Below, piece by piece: positions 50,192 through 63,371 of a stretch of DNA of 64,000 nucleotides. How positions within the stretch are numbered: the first letter of the stretch is position 1; every line of letters begins with the position of its first letter. The stretch comes from Ulva prolifera (taxonomy: Eukaryota; Chlorophyta; Ulvophyceae; Ulvales; Ulvaceae): NCBI GenBank assembly GCA_023078555.1, contig CM041199.1, forward strand, positions 6,081,315 through 6,145,314, written 5' to 3'. Both the position numbers and the translations under genes were made by a program. The notes under the pieces were generated by a model. It was not told the origin of the DNA. It saw only the letters and a list, made by a program, of their open reading frames with translations, and did no database searches.

Positions 50192-51400
50192 GTGCGCCGA
50201 GGTGTGTGTGCCGGGGAGCTCGAGCGCCTGGCCCATGCGTGCACGGGTGCCATCAGCGTCGGGGAGCTAGGGAGGTCGCCATTAGCGCTGCCTGCGCAGG
50301 CTGCACACCCACCTACCCCCCCCCGGCTGCTTGCGCACGGCGGCGGTGCTTCGCACGTATCATTGCACATCGCCGCGGCCCTGGAGGACATCGAGGCAGC
50401 CCCCTGCCGGTCCTGTGCGGGCGCGGTGTCTGCCGAGGGGGTTCTCTCGGACCTCCACTGTTTGCCTCGCCTGACCCTGCAGCCTGTCCTGGAGCGCATC
50501 AACGCATCCGACAATGGCATAGCGGCGGCGTTTTGTACCGGGGCAGGGCCGATGCGCCCGATAACAGGGAACAAATCCGAACTCCGGTATTCAGGCCTAA
50601 TTTTCGGATGGCAGCCCTGAAACAACGACAAAGCGACACAGTGCTGGCGTGCGCTCACCTGGATGTCATCAGCATCTCGGGCCATGGCGAGCTGGCTGCC
50701 GGAGTAGCAGTGTCCATCTGGCTGTCTGGCCGCATGTGGGAACACAGCCGTCATGCATGTGGCGGCGCTGACGGCGCCTGCTGCTCTGGCCTGCAGCTGT
50801 GGCCATCGTGGCCACCTGCTTCCATGGCGGTGACGGTGCGGCAGTCGCTCAGGAGCTCGCCGCCCGCGGCCTACGCGCTGGCCCCAAGGCATTCGGCACG
50901 CCGCAGGGCACCGGAGGTCATCGCCGAGATGTACCCGACACATGCATGTGCAAAGGGGCCGGGGCGGCCTCCGCGGAGACTCGTGTCCGCCTTCCACGCG
51001 AGAAGCTCTAGGAAGGACCAGCTCCTGTCGCCGCATGCCTCCTTGCATTTACGCATGACATGCCGGTGCCAGACACGGCGTGCACGCAGCTGGCAGAGAC
51101 GGTCCGGATGCGCGCGGATTACTAGTATCAACGTGGTGCGTGCCATGCATGCGCCTGGTCGTCTGCACTGCCTCAGTGCAGACAGCCGGGGGCACGGACG
51201 TCACGCGGAGAAGCCTCGCCGCGGGCACACCGCCGTGCTCAAGGCTCGCTTGGGGGTGGCTGCCGTAGACGCCATGGTGACACCCTTGCTGGTGGCCCCG
51301 TGCACGCCCGGCGACGCCCGGGCGGCGGGGGCGGCGGCGGAGCGGGCGGAGAACAGGAGCGGACTCGCCCCCGGGCGAGTGTGCCTGCAGCGCTCATGAT
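50192..51400 (+). CDS. doubtful multi-exon coding region, unknown
   Basis: GC-rich stretch with open frames on both strands. On the + strand three pieces look more protein-like than their alternatives: 50192-50620 (SLHIAAALEDIEAAPC, then LTLQPVLERINASDNGIAAA), about 50798-50930 after a CTGCAG acceptor (VAIVATCFHGGDGAAVAQEL) and about 51230-51399 (VLKARLGVAAVDAMVTPLLV). They would have to be spliced, and I could not find a set of donors that fits all phases. No domain is recognised. A - strand frame covers 51048-50026 as well. The call is weak. Confidence 0.25.
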
Positions 51401-53579
51401 CATGCGGCGATCCGATGGTTCTGGTGGCTCTGGGGTCGTGCGGGTGCATGGGTGAGGCCGCTGCACGATTGATCGGCCAGCTGGGGGTCGAGGCCGCTGC
51501 GAGCAGGGATATGCTGAATGGTGTCTTCGTGCAGTGGGAGATGTGTTTGCTGTCTGTTTCGTTGAAGCGCGCGGCGTTGCTGATTTGTACCGCGGAAGCG
51601 AGGGCTTGTGCTCTCGTATGAGCAGGGATTGCACTACGGAGCATTGCACTACGGAGCGCGGCACGAAGCCCTGTCGGACCGATTGAGGAGTGTAAGTGTG
51701 TGTATATGTGGGAATGGGTCTACTCTTCAAAAGTCCGATCAAGCAGAATTGTGCTGCGGCTACAGGGGGTCCTTTCGAGCCGGCCCAGCAGCACATACGA
51801 TCTGCTCGTTGAAAGTCCGATCAAATGGAATTTACTGCAACAGGACATGCCACGTGTATGATCACACTATCAGCAGATACGTTCATTGCGAGCGATCCTA
51901 GCTAGGCCTAGTCATATCGAGCAGCACAGCTACGAAGCTACTGCTGGAAGGGACGAGTCTGCAGACACGACGCAACTCGAAAGCCAAACGTCACATGAAC
52001 ATGAAGTACGAAGGTCAAGTCGCGGATGCTGGGTAACTGTAGTTTGCTGTGCGTGCTCCTGCCACCAGGACCGATCCGCTATCGACATACAATGTCACCA
52101 TTACAGCAACAACATAACGATTGAGATTGTCTCGTCATGTCTCAGTTTCAAACTGATATGTCACCTGCACGGGAGCCTGTACGCCAGGACGTCGACGTGA
52201 CACAGCTCTGTTGGGACGGCGCGCTCACGCACGCGATACATATACTCAGACAGTAGACTCATGTTATACTATCAACTCAAAGGCGTGTTCAGACCTGGTG
52301 ACCTCTCCAACCATGCAGTTTGCGGTGTGTGTGCCATCGCAGAGATGCAAGTCGTTGCGGCAACAGGCCACAGCCGTTCTCATCTCTGCTGTGATGAACA
52401 CAGCGGGGACAGAAAGGAGCTGTAATGTATTTTGCTTGGAGATGTGCATACACCATACAGCGGTGCCTGGGGTGGAGCACCGTTTGAGCCTGCCCTGCAC
52501 TTGAGTGAAGAGCCTGGATTGCTATGCGCTGCTGAGAGGCATACTTGCATGCAAAGCCTATTTTTCACAGTGGCAGATTTTCGTCAATGCAGCAGAGTAA
52601 TAGACAGATGCCTCAAGTCCAATTAAAACAAGCCCAAGACGCCTCGTTTACATGTGCTCACCTTGTGCCCTCGCTGTGGCATGCGACGACTATTCGCGGT
52701 TTCACGCTGCATTTTCCATCTGATCGAGCTCTGTCGATGGATCTGCTCATGCTGGAGTTGACCGCAGCAGCTTTGGAGTCCAAAGGCAACGAGGCCTCGC
52801 ACGGCGTTACGCGGCAGCGCACAGCAGAGGGGAACGCCACAGCGTCGCTATCGACCGGAACTGGGGCCTTGCAGCTCAAGCTGCTGTTCGACAGCTGCTA
52901 CAATTCTCCTTCTCACATGAAAGCTTCACTGCCGCCACGCATCGATATCGCTCTGTGTGTTACTACCGTGTAACCGTGTAACACCGATATACCAATTCTC
53001 AACATGTACAAGGACAAAGCAAGCAAGGCAGGTAGCACCGCGAGCAGCAACCAGGGGATCCGCACACCACGCAACAAGCCACACGCATCACACACCAACA
53101 CACCCACGCACCGCCAGCACTCGAGTCGGCGCGATCGCGCCGGCCACAGCCACACAGCCACACACACGACCACACACGTATCGCTCTGTGTGTAGATGCA
53201 TGCACGATTCTTCGTTGATGGAGGAAATTTGGGGCAGAGTAATGTCAATGCTGCACGTGACCGCAACGGGTTGTTCTAGACAGAGTGCCGTAGGATTCAA
53301 GCAGATTCAGGCTCTGATCGGGGCATGCGCGGCGAAGCAGGCACAGCACGGTGAGCAGTGCTCATTGAGCACATGCATGCTCAGCTGCTGCACCATGATG
53401 TTGACCTAGGCCTGCCCGTGATCTGTCACGCAGGAGCCCTCAAGCCGTACATACCTCATCTACATCCCGCCGAAGCAACGATTTTATTCCCGGTCGTTCA
53501 GCAACCGTTGGCCGCCTTCCGGCCAGGGAGACTTTCGACGCTAGCGCTTCGACATCACTTGCCCTTGATTTATATCGAT

Positions 53580-54856
53580 ATGGCGACCGACGCTGCCTCC
53601 ACAGAATGGAAGCCACAGACGATGGGCACTGTGTCAATGCTGATGTGTTTCAAGGATCGCCAGTGCGCAGAGGCCATCAAGGTGTACGAGGTGTGCTGGC
53701 CTGAGTGCTGCGTGCTGGCCTCGGACAGCCGCGCGACACAGCGCATGCAGCGCACCCATCGCGGCCATGGCCTGCTGAACGGCAGCCCCAGCCGTGCAAG
53801 CTGCCAGTGTGTGTTCACAAGCTACAGTCAATCTCCATGTAATCGTCAAGCGTCTGACCGCGCTCTTGTATCCTTGCTCTGACTGAATGGAACTGCGTTG
53901 TATTTCCTGGTGTATCTCTCGGCATCTGGTGCTGTTACAGCACACTGTCCACCCCGAAGGCTGTCGCAATAGAATTTTGATTCTCTGATGAGTTGCTTCG
54001 TGCTACCCGATTGTTATGGCGACACAGGTGCCATGTGCAGCACGTGCTGGGAGCGAAGAAGATGTTCCCGCCAGTGACGATGGGCGATCCTGAAATCATC
54101 TCGCACGTCGTCATGCAAATTGGCGAGTGCACCATCATGATGCACGACTTTTACGAACAGGGACGGCACGAGGGGTCCAGCGCTGCGTTCGTATATGTGC
54201 CGGACGTGGACGAGACTTGCAAGCTGGCCAAAGAGGCCGGTACGTACAAACGCCAGCACGGCCTCGACGTTGCCGCATCATGGTGCACAGATGATTATTG
54301 ACAAAGACTATCACTGCACACACCACTGCCCACACCGCGGGAATTGCGTACCGCACTCGGTAATGGCATGCGGTTAAATGACATCGACCTCGGCGCTGCG
54401 TGCTTACTTCCAGAGGTACAATCTCACGGAGACAGCTGTAGCGCGCGAGCGCGACCAGCGGATTTTTCCTGATGCATGGCTCTGACTGAGGCCCCGCAGA
54501 TCACATGCATAGTGTGAACTTTTGACCGCGCTAACCACTTTTTCAGGATTCAAAGTCAGCGAGCCTGAAGACATGTTCTGGGGCGATCGCATCGCTCACA
54601 CAATCGACCCCTTTGGCCACTACTGGACGGTGAGCCCTGATCAGCTTTGGTGCAAATGCTCCTGTCAAGTTCTGTGACCATACACTCGGTAGCTCAGTTG
54701 CATGGATTGAGAGCCACCAGATCCGAACATGCGTTGTTCGTCTACCCAGTCTGCAGCATGAGAACACAACTCACGCAGATCGCTACTTTCAAGAGGCAGG
54801 CGACTGAGGAGGAGATAACAGAGGGCGCAAAGGCCATGGCTGAGAAGTTCACGTAG
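53580..54856 (+). CDS. glyoxalase/VOC-superfamily protein, PhnB-like
   Basis: Small cytosolic protein of the vicinal-oxygen-chelate superfamily. Four exons, 53580-53690, 54041-54239, 54547-54629 and 54779-54856, keep frame and give 156 residues. It shows the single-module VOC order: a predicted start strand (TVSMLMCFKDRQCAEAIKVY), HVLGAKKMFPPVTMGDPE, VVMQIGECTIMMHDFYE, a second half with SSAAFVYVPDVDETCKLAKE, then KVSEPEDMFWGDRIAHTIDP FGHYWT. The last segment (EPxDxFWGDR, xDPFGHxW) and the C-terminal EEEITEGAKAM are typical of the PhnB/YdcE-like group, whose substrate is usually unknown. Exon 3 is 83 nt. Nothing in the neighbourhood suggests a pathway. It could act in detoxification, but function is not shown by the sequence. 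Confidence 0.87.
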
Positions 54857-56277
54857 GCGTCTCACGTTGGAGGTTGAAGCCATGCTGCGGCAAGCCCCTG
54901 TTCCCGCCAGTCTCGTGCACCTCAACAGCAGGACAGGCATGAAGCTCGTGCCGTGGCATCTGCGGCCATCTCGTGTACACATCGGAGATGCTGCTGCAAA
55001 AGGTTCTCTAAAATAGAGACCTTTCAGCGCAGAGGTCCTGCCTCGCTCCAGTGCATGCACTGGCAGCCTCTCATGGAGCTACTGCAAACAGGGCGGCACC
55101 TGGGTTGACAGCAATCATCATCTCGTTCGAACGGCGATCCTTTTCCATGTACATGTATTGTGGTGCATACTTTTCTGTGTCCATGGGCCTCAGTCTGTGA
55201 AACTGTCTCCTGAATGTAATTTCTGCTGAACTGGTGGCGGCGCCACGCCTCATGGCACCAGCGGCATGCACAGCCACCTCAGATGATGGCTGTGCTCTGG
55301 AGTGCTCCCCACTGTGTCCCTGAGCTCGCACTTTGTGTTTGAACCTTGGCGGCACTGTGAACATCCAGGGACACTGGTTGCACCGACCAAGGCCTGTGTG
55401 CTCTGTCAGTCTTCGGGCAGTCTGTATCTACCCCAGGCCAACTCCAAGAGGCCATTGTGCCGGCCACACACCCCACACAGCCACTGCCCAGCACTGCCGC
55501 CTCGCCACGTTGAACTTACACAGTTTCGCAGAGTCTGCCGTGTCCCCTTAAAAAATGGCCCTTGGCCATTGGACCTCTCACATGACCTGTGTACTATGAA
55601 CCGCTACTGCATGTGGCCAGCCAAAAAAAATCTCGGTCCAGGTAATGGCACCGCCGCACGCCGCCTCCCACCCAGTCCCGAAAGTCTATCATCATGAAAG
55701 TCATCTCCAAAAATGGTCTCGGCAAATCATGCATGTTCCATTACAGCTATTGTTCTCCAGTCTACGTCAAGCCTAACACGGTGTCACCCCCCCCCCCCCC
55801 CCCCCCCCCCCTCCCCGTCCTCGTATTACGCCACACTGTGCTCCTTTTGCACTCACGCCACAAACACATACAGACACACGTACACACAGAAGCGCCACTG
55901 GGGAGACAGTCGCAACGGCAAAAGCGTAGGCCATGTGCAGCCTGTCCATGCATATGCGGCACGGCACGATCGCCCAGGAAGCACCACAGTCGCAGAGACC
56001 GGTGCCGCCTTGCGTCAGTGCGCCAGAAGCGGTGGGCACACTCCTTGCGCGCTTCTCCACCGCACTCCGCCGCAACCTAGCCGACCATGCAAGCCACCCT
56101 CACAGCCTGCCCGACCCTTCCCCCCGCTAGTCCCCACACATCACGCACACCCAACTGTCACAAAAACAATCCAGGCACCTGTCCATGCCTGTACCACCTT
56201 CGCAGCCAGCTCTCAAACCCCCAGCTTCTACGGCACACCTTTCCAGTGTGCCCTGCCCACCAATGCATGCCGCCGCG
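54857..56277. other. convergent spacer with C25 tract
   Basis: Separates the VOC gene and the lipase gene, which end toward each other, so it should contain two 3' untranslated regions. A run of 25 C occupies 55787-55811. No exon is supported here. Confidence 0.5.
55787..55811. repeat. 25-base C homopolymer
   Basis: Twenty-five consecutive C in the spacer between convergent genes. With the 24-base G run at 5337 it is one of two very long G/C homopolymers in the window. Confidence 0.9.
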
Positions 56278-59200
56278 TCACCGCGACGTCGCGCCGCGCA
56301 CGCGCTCCGGCTCCTGGTTCGGGATCTGGTTCCAGCCGAGCTCCGGCAGGCCGCGCGGGCCGACCCCGCCGACCCACTGCGGCCCCGCGCCGTCCCCGTC
56401 CCCGCCGTCGCTCGCGCCCACGCCCCCCCCCTCCCCGCAGCTCCACGCGCTCGCCGACGTCAGATGCATGCTGTCGTCGTCCGACGCGCGGCCGAGCGAC
56501 AGCGGACACGGCAGCAGCCCCCTCGCGCCGCCGTCGCGGCTGGGGGACCTGCCGAGCAGGTACCCCGGCGCCGTCGGCGGGCCCCGCACCGGGGAGCTGC
56601 CGCTTGGCGGCCGCGGTGGCAGGCACCCCGCGAGGCTCGTGTTGTGGCTGAGGGGGTCCGCGTCCATCAGGGACAGCTCCTGCTGGCAGCTGCTTGTGGC
56701 GGTCGCCGGGCCGGCACTGCCGACACTCGCCGGCGCCGGCGCCGCGCCGCGGCCGTCGTCCCCACCCACCTGCAGTACCACGGCATCCGTGTCCACCAAC
56801 CGCACCTGCCCCGCGCTGCTGCGCCGCCCGATCCCCTGCGCCGGCGGCGACTCAGGCCCCCCCTGCTTCGCGCTTGCAGGCCCCCCGCTGCGCTTGCCCA
56901 GATACGCCGTCCGCGCCGTGTCCGACAGGAACAGCTGGTTGTCGATGCTGCGGCCGTACATCCCGGCCGCGCCCGCGGCGTCCGCCGCTGCAACCGCCGC
57001 GCCGCCGTCACGCGGCCCCGGGCCCCCCTCCTCCACGATCACCACTCCCCCCATCGGCGCGACCGGGCTCAGGCTCATGCCCCCTCCGGTCGCGCTGAGC
57101 ATGCTGCCGCCCTCACTGTTCGTGATCGGCGACACGCCCTGCCCCAAGCTGTCTGTCTTGCCCAGTTCCTTCACCTCATGTAGCACCTGCGCGCTCCCGT
57201 CCTGCAGCCCCCCATAGCCACTACTACTGCAGCTGCCGCTCTCGTCGCCGTGCCGCTCCGGCGGACATCGCCCCTCTGCCACCCCCCGTGAGTCCACCGC
57301 AGCCACCTCCACGTCCACATTCGCCGCCTCGTCCACGAGCTCAATCGTCCGGCTCCCCGCTGTGTCGTACACATCCACCCGCCGCTCCCCCCCTGCGGCG
57401 TCCACGCGCACCACCGATGTGGATACAGGGGACCCCCCGTTCAGCCCGCGCATGTTTGGAGCGGCGCCCATCTCGACGACGTCTCCATGCATGCACGCTC
57501 CCGCCTGCCGCGCCTCCGCGCCGGGTCCCAACGGCGACCGCCACGCGGTCGCGGACTCCTTGGCGCCCTCGCCCCCCCCGGCCCCGCCGCCGACCACCGT
57601 GCATTTGACCAATGCATGCGGCGCGCCGTCGAGCGCGTCCTCGGACACGCCGGTTTCCGCGACGGAGCCGCTGCGCTTTGCGGACAGGTCGGCGTAGGCG
57701 CCCGGGCTGCCGGGGGTGGCGTTGGCGGCGCTGCGTGCGAGGCCGACGGCAAGGCGCGCGACGGCGGCGGCGCCGCGCCAGCGGCTCATGCCGGCGGCGG
57801 CGGCCCCGTTCAGGGCGTCCTGAACCGGCGGGGCATCGCCTGGGCCCTGCACCCAACAGCATGGTGTGTATATGTTCAAGGTATTTGTTTTTGAACTAAA
57901 AAACGGTGTGGGAGCAGTGCACGCTACCATCGCCGGGTTTGACACGCACTCTGGTTCAGTTTTGCAGATGCTGAGAGAAAACCACGCGGCAATAGCCACA
58001 CGGCAGCGATGAGACACTGCATTTGATGGCACCCCATGTCCCCATCCAAGCTCTGGACCCATGCCCATGAGGTAGGAAGGCGCAACGGGACGGCCGCGCC
58101 AAGGCCACTGCCTCCGACCCTTAGGCTCGCCAATACACGCACGCACAAAACCTGCTGTGAATGGCCAACACACACAGCAGCGCCGCACCGCTGTCATCGC
58201 GTCCAGTGTGGCCGCTTCCGCGTCCTCCCCCTCAACCTCAAAGAAAACCTGCGGCTCGTCCCCGCTGTGGCCAGACGCAGGGGACCCAGGGCCGTGCGCG
58301 GCAGCCGCCGCCGCCGCCGCATCATCCGCCACGGCCCCCCCCGCAGCACGCACGAGGCTCATCTGGTGCCTCATGCTGAAGTTTGCGCTTCCGAGGGCAT
58401 CGCCCGGCGCGGACGGGCTGCCAGGGTTCGCGTCGTGGCTGATGCCGCGTACGAGGTCCACGAGCGACGTGCCCATGCTCGCGGCGTGCGACTCCAGCGC
58501 AAGCCGCACCTACAGCCACACAGTGCTGTGCTGTGCCTGCTGCGGCCCCGGCAAGGGGCGATGAGCAATGGTGCTATCAACACGTGTACCCGCAGACGTT
58601 GGCTTCAATGCATGCGAGCGCCACATCCACATGCATGGGTTGAGCGCTACAGCAGCTGTTCACTGGTTTGGGGCGGTCCAGTCAGGAGCACCTGAACTCG
58701 GACCTACGACACGCCCGCCATGATGCAGCCTCGGGCGACGCTGCTGACGCCAATGCGGGTGCGCTTAATGGGTGTGTGCATCACACGCGCTACGGGCATG
58801 CCGCACAGCAGCAGGTCCGGACCCCACGCGTTGAAGATCCTCGAGCGTTGAAAATTTGCATGAACACCGGAATCAGGAGCGGCGGATGGGGACCGGGCGC
58901 ACCTGTGGGACACCCTTGAGGAGGCCGAGGAGCCCATGCAGGCCGTCGCCGTGCCGCGAGCTCGCCTGTAGCTGCGCCGTGACGATCGCCATGAGGGAGC
59001 GCTGGTACTCGACCGTCATGTGGTGTGTGCCCTTGCCGCCCCGCACGCGCTGCAGCAGCGACGTCTCGAGGTGGCTCGGCCGCACGATGAGGTGCCCCCG
59101 GCAGTTGACGATCACGCGCTGCCCCGCTCGCTTGTACAGGCCCAGCAGCTGCACAGCACGCAGCACGTTAAGCGCTGCGGTGGGTGTTATTGCGGAACCA

Positions 59201-62200
59201 AACGGTGAATTGGCAGCGCATGCAGAGCAAGATCCTGCGGGGATGGCTTCAAGCCGTGGCAAACATATACAGAATTCAGGACTGCAGAGTGAGGGGGAAG
59301 GAGGGGGGCCAGCGGTGCCACACACCGGTGCTCGGAAGCATCACGAAATGGAAAGTCCGCGTGTCTGTGTAGAATAGACAGGGGGGGCGCACCTTCATGC
59401 CGCGCGTGACGATGTCATTGTCATTGATAATGTGCCACGTGTCCGGCACCACCTCGTCGACCTCCTCCGCGAGCGCGTGGTTGCCGAGGCGGGGGCAGCC
59501 GTACGTATACACCTTGATGTTGCGCGGGCCCACGCCGAGCTCCCTCGCAATGTCGATCGAGGCAAGCTGCGCGACGGCGCCGCCGAGGGAGTGGCCGGTG
59601 CACAGCACGCGCACCGCGCCGCGGTCCTCCGCGCTGTCCAGCAGCGCCGAGACGTGCTCGAGGATCCGCGTGCGGATGCCGTTGGACTGCCAAGTCGCGA
59701 GGAAGCCCGTGTGGACACGCGGCGTGCGGCCCTTGAACTTCCGCACCGGGGGGTGCGGGGTCTGCAGGAACTGCAGCAGGCGGGGCGGTCGGGCGGTGGC
59801 CATCGCGGCAGGGCACGGGCTGCGTGCACACGCATGACAGCAGTAGCTCCAGTACATCAGGAGTGGAATGCATGCAGCCACCCCCGCCGACCGCCTTGCC
59901 TGCGCCTGAGAACTGCCAGCCACCGCAGCTGCGCGGCACTCGCCCAGCACCGCTACCTGGCTTCCGACCGTCAACAGCGGTCTGGGCATGTACATGACGT
60001 AGATTTGACGTGTATTCAAACCGCTGAGCATTTAACCAAAAATTGAATCGTTGGTAGTGCGGCCGTACCTTTGCGTCCTGCAGGAAGTTGGCCGCTTCCT
60101 TGCTCCCCCGCACAGCGACCAGAATAGTCGCCGCGTTCCACGTCACGAGCACCTTTGTGCCGCACGCGCGGTCGTAGAACATGCGCCGTTTCGAGAGGTC
60201 GAACATGCGCATCGCGGCCTCCATGCCGCCGATCAGCGTCCGGATCGCGGGCGGCACGGTTCGGATGTCCGAGGGGTCGGCCTCGGTGTAAGAGTACACG
60301 AGCACGCTCCAGAAGAAGAGCTTGATGGCCGTCTCGAAGCAGAAGAGGGGCGCGGCGGTGACGGCGGCGGCGGCGGGGCTGCCGCGGATCGCCGCGGCGC
60401 GTGCGGCGAGCTTGCGAGGGACCTCGGGCTCTGTCCATGCAAACTGCTGCAGCAGGTAGGTTGGGGCCGCCTCGTGGGCGGCGACGGCGCGGCGGCTGCG
60501 GGGATACGTGGCGTAGAACGCCACTGCCTGCAGCCACAGACCCTGCCATCTGCCCCTCCGTGTTTCCCCTTGACACACATTACTGTGGCATTTGCATGAG
60601 GGAAGGGCGCAACACGTCTGCGTTGACGTGGCTCCAGGCATGCTGCGCGCATTCTCCGCGTGGCATGCTGTGCTGTGCTGTGCTGTGCTGTGCAGCAGGC
60701 CAGCAGTGCGGGGTCGTCTCGTTGCGCGAGATGAATGGGAGCACATGATGCATGGGGCCGGCTCGATCTCCATGCCAAGTATACACGCATGCCGAGGCTG
60801 CCCGCTGCCGGTGGGCCAGACTCTCGCCGCGCAGCCGCGGCCGTGACGTGAGGGACTGGCCGGCCGCCGTATCACATGCATGCATGCATGCATGCAGCAC
60901 CCGCTTGACCGCACACGCCAACGATGCCTCGAAAACATGCAAACATCGGCCAGTGAGTGCGGCAGCGAGGCAGCTGCAGGCGGCGACACCGTTGTGAAAC
61001 AGTTCCTGAACAACCCGGATGTACAGTGGTCGTCCTGGATGTCCAGTGGCTGTCCACAGGCAGCATCCCGGACGATTAAATGCAGCAGGGTGGCAGCGAC
61101 CAAGAGGCCGGAGGCGAACGGCAAGCATCTCAGCCGGGGGAGTGGGCGCAGGTACAGGGCACTGCATGGCAGAGCCCTGAAGCAGACTACCAGGCAGGGG
61201 GGGTCGCACACCTGGATGGAGACGATAATGAGGCCGACCGAGGGCACCCCGAACCACGTCACTGCGTAGTTGACGCAGACGTCTCGGCCGAGGTACCACG
61301 TGAGGCCCATGCTGATCAGCAGCGTCGCCACCATCGCCGCGTTGACCCTCACCTGCACACGCCGCGCCGCCGTCAGCCCCGCAGCACACCCGCCGCGGCA
61401 GGCAACGCTGGCCGACACACACATGCAAACATCCGCTGCCCACCCACCATACCGGAAAATGAGGCACCGTTTACCGGAGTGTCGATGTGCCAAGTGGTTA
61501 CGGGTGAGGCACTTCAGATCTCATCAACTATGCAAAGACTCCAAGGCAGCAACGCACCTGGATGCGGAGGACGATGTTCTGCATGCGGAACTTCTGGTAC
61601 AGCTTCGTGCTGAGCTGGCGCCAGGCGCGCACGAGGTAGATCCAGTACAGCACAAAGTACGCGACAATCGCAATCACCGAGAGCGCTCCCGCGATGTTGA
61701 AGGCAGGGCTTGTGTCGCACACGACGTCGGCACCCCAGCCACAGGCTCCCCCGCCAACCACGGCCACCTCCACGCTGTGCCCGTCTTCCGCGATCATCAG
61801 CACCGTCCAGATCACGAGCCCTGCACGCTGCGCGCGGCGTGGGTGTGCTGTGCCGTGCAGCATGGGCGTGCTGTGCTGTGCTGTGGCACGTGCGCAGGTG
61901 GGGGGCCGGCCAGCGGTGCTAGGGCGGCTGTTGCTGATACAGTTCAGCGGGCCAGCCTGACGCCCGGGCTGCCGATGTGTGGGTGACTGGCAACGCTGGC
62001 GGGTGCGGATAGATGCAGAGTGCTGTGACTGCTGCCATGGGCTGCCGCCTGTGCGGCCGTCCGCTGAAGGGGCTGCGCAGTTGGGCGGTGTGGCGGTGCG
62101 CATGGCAAGCCGCGGTGGCCACAGGTGCTGCTGGGGACGGGGCGGCGCTGCCGCGAGGTCAGGTGGCAGACAGGCTGGAGCATGTGAGTGGTGCCCCCCG

Positions 62201-63320
62201 CGAATGGTGGCTGTTGCGGATGGGGACATGTGAAGCATGCATGTGAAGCATGCATGGCTGCCGCGGGCATGGCACTCCGCTGCAGCGAGACGGACGTCGC
62301 GGCAGGAGGAGCGGTGGACGCAGGGCACATGAGGAGGTGGCGCTGAGGCAGGCATGCGTGCGATGCGGTGACATTGTGGTGGGCATGAGTATGTTGGAGG
62401 GGCGGCACCTAGGAAGGGCAGCCAGATGAACACCACCTTGGGCCAGTGGCTGGTCCACGGGGCATCCCGGACGATTGTGTCGGGGTGGTCCTTCCCTTTG
62501 ATGAAGTTCGTGCCATGGGCGTCAACGACGAGGAGGAGGAGCAGAGTGTTGAAGCCCGTGAACATGAGGAAGCCGATAGCCGGTGTGAATGTCTTGCTGT
62601 AGCAGAAGGTGGATGGGTCAGAGAGAAGCCTCACGTTGGTTGCAAACTGGGCCGTCAGTATCACCGTCGCGACGCAGGCGCGTAACAGAGTGGCCTGCAG
62701 GAGTGACGATAGTTAGCTGCAGGCTGCGGTTGCGGTGCTCGAGTCGGCGGATTGCCGCACTGGCGAGCTGGGTACCCAGGTGGCACGCAGGTATGGTGCC
62801 GTGTCATCGGCAGCAGCGATGCCGCACCTGAACCGCGCGAAGGCGTCGTGTTGACCACACCATCTTGTTGTGAAATGATGTCGCGACTGCCGTGCCCCAG
62901 ACCGCAAACATAAGCAGCAGGCTGCCCAGCAGAATCCCGAACGTTACCACTTGCATGATAACAAAATTCTTGTTCAGCACGATCAGCTCTATTCCTCGCG
63001 AAGACTCTTTGATGGCTGCTAAGACTACTGCTCCAATTAGAGCAAGCACGACCGTTGCTTTGATGAACAGCATGATTCTCTGCACAGACACACACGCTCG
63101 GACACGCAAGCTCCACATAGCAAGCGGCTGCCAGCCACATCAGAGGAAACCAGATCCATACTCGTGACTCTGTGGCAGTGATCGTCTCCAGCCGCAGCAG
63201 CTGGGTGTTGACCTGAATATCCGCAGTTGAAGGCAGCGACTTCGTGACATCGGAGGATGCCGCGAGCGGTTTCTCGAACGAGGATATGCTGCCATTATTT
63301 TCACAGTCACTGCTCTGCAT
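56278..63320 (-). CDS. class 3 lipase with multi-span membrane N-terminus and long disordered tail
   Basis: Ten exons keep frame and give about 1354 residues: 63320-63162, 63079-62828, 62694-62409, 61820-61558, 61352-61212, 60527-60069, 59761-59393, 59148-58903, 58509-58189, 57846-56278. Residues about 54-370 contain roughly seven hydrophobic segments (e.g. ATVVLALIGAVVLAAI, FLMFTGFNTLLLLLVV, LSVIAIVAYFVLYWIYLV) with FRMQNIVLRIQVRVN between, placing the enzyme in a membrane. Residues about 480-725 are the alpha/beta-hydrolase lipase: VRVLCTGHSLGGAVAQLA (nucleophile Ser578), HIINDNDIVTRG (Asp636) and GTHHMTVEYQ (His about 686), a complete triad. Ser/Gly/Ala/Asp-rich sequence from about 726 includes FLSDTARTAYLGKRS; the last exon alone is 523 codons including the stop. 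It probably cleaves acyl-glycerols or lipids at the membrane. The frame is open upstream to 63371 without an ATG, so a further 5' exon is possible. Confidence 0.88.
60877..60896. repeat. (TGCA)5 microsatellite in lipase intron 5
   Basis: Five tandem TGCA units, a pure form of the TGCATGCA word scattered through the introns of this window. A nearby (TGTGC)n run at about 60664-60692 is in the same intron. Confidence 0.85.
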
Positions 63321-63371
63321 CCTTCTGCCGCGGCCTCGTCGGTCGTCCGCCTGCAGTGCGTCCAATTGCAC

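Larger units (their letters stand above)
47367..53579. other. long gene-poor region with repeats
   Basis: Between NAF1 and the VOC gene. Two repeat copies (48500-48625 and 48885-49031) and one doubtful coding stretch (50192-51400) are listed separately. Also seen are a C-run near 49591-49602, two 15-bp tandem units ATTGCACTACGGAGC at 51628-51657, and a CA-rich microsatellite-like stretch at about 53060-53190. No further exon could be supported. Confidence 0.4.

Noticed and set aside
56087-57217. 376-codon + strand open frame
   Set aside because: Antisense shadow of the long last exon of the lipase gene.
60664-60692. (TGTGC)n run considered as a telomere-like repeat
   Set aside because: The unit does not match known telomere repeats and it is a short microsatellite within an intron.
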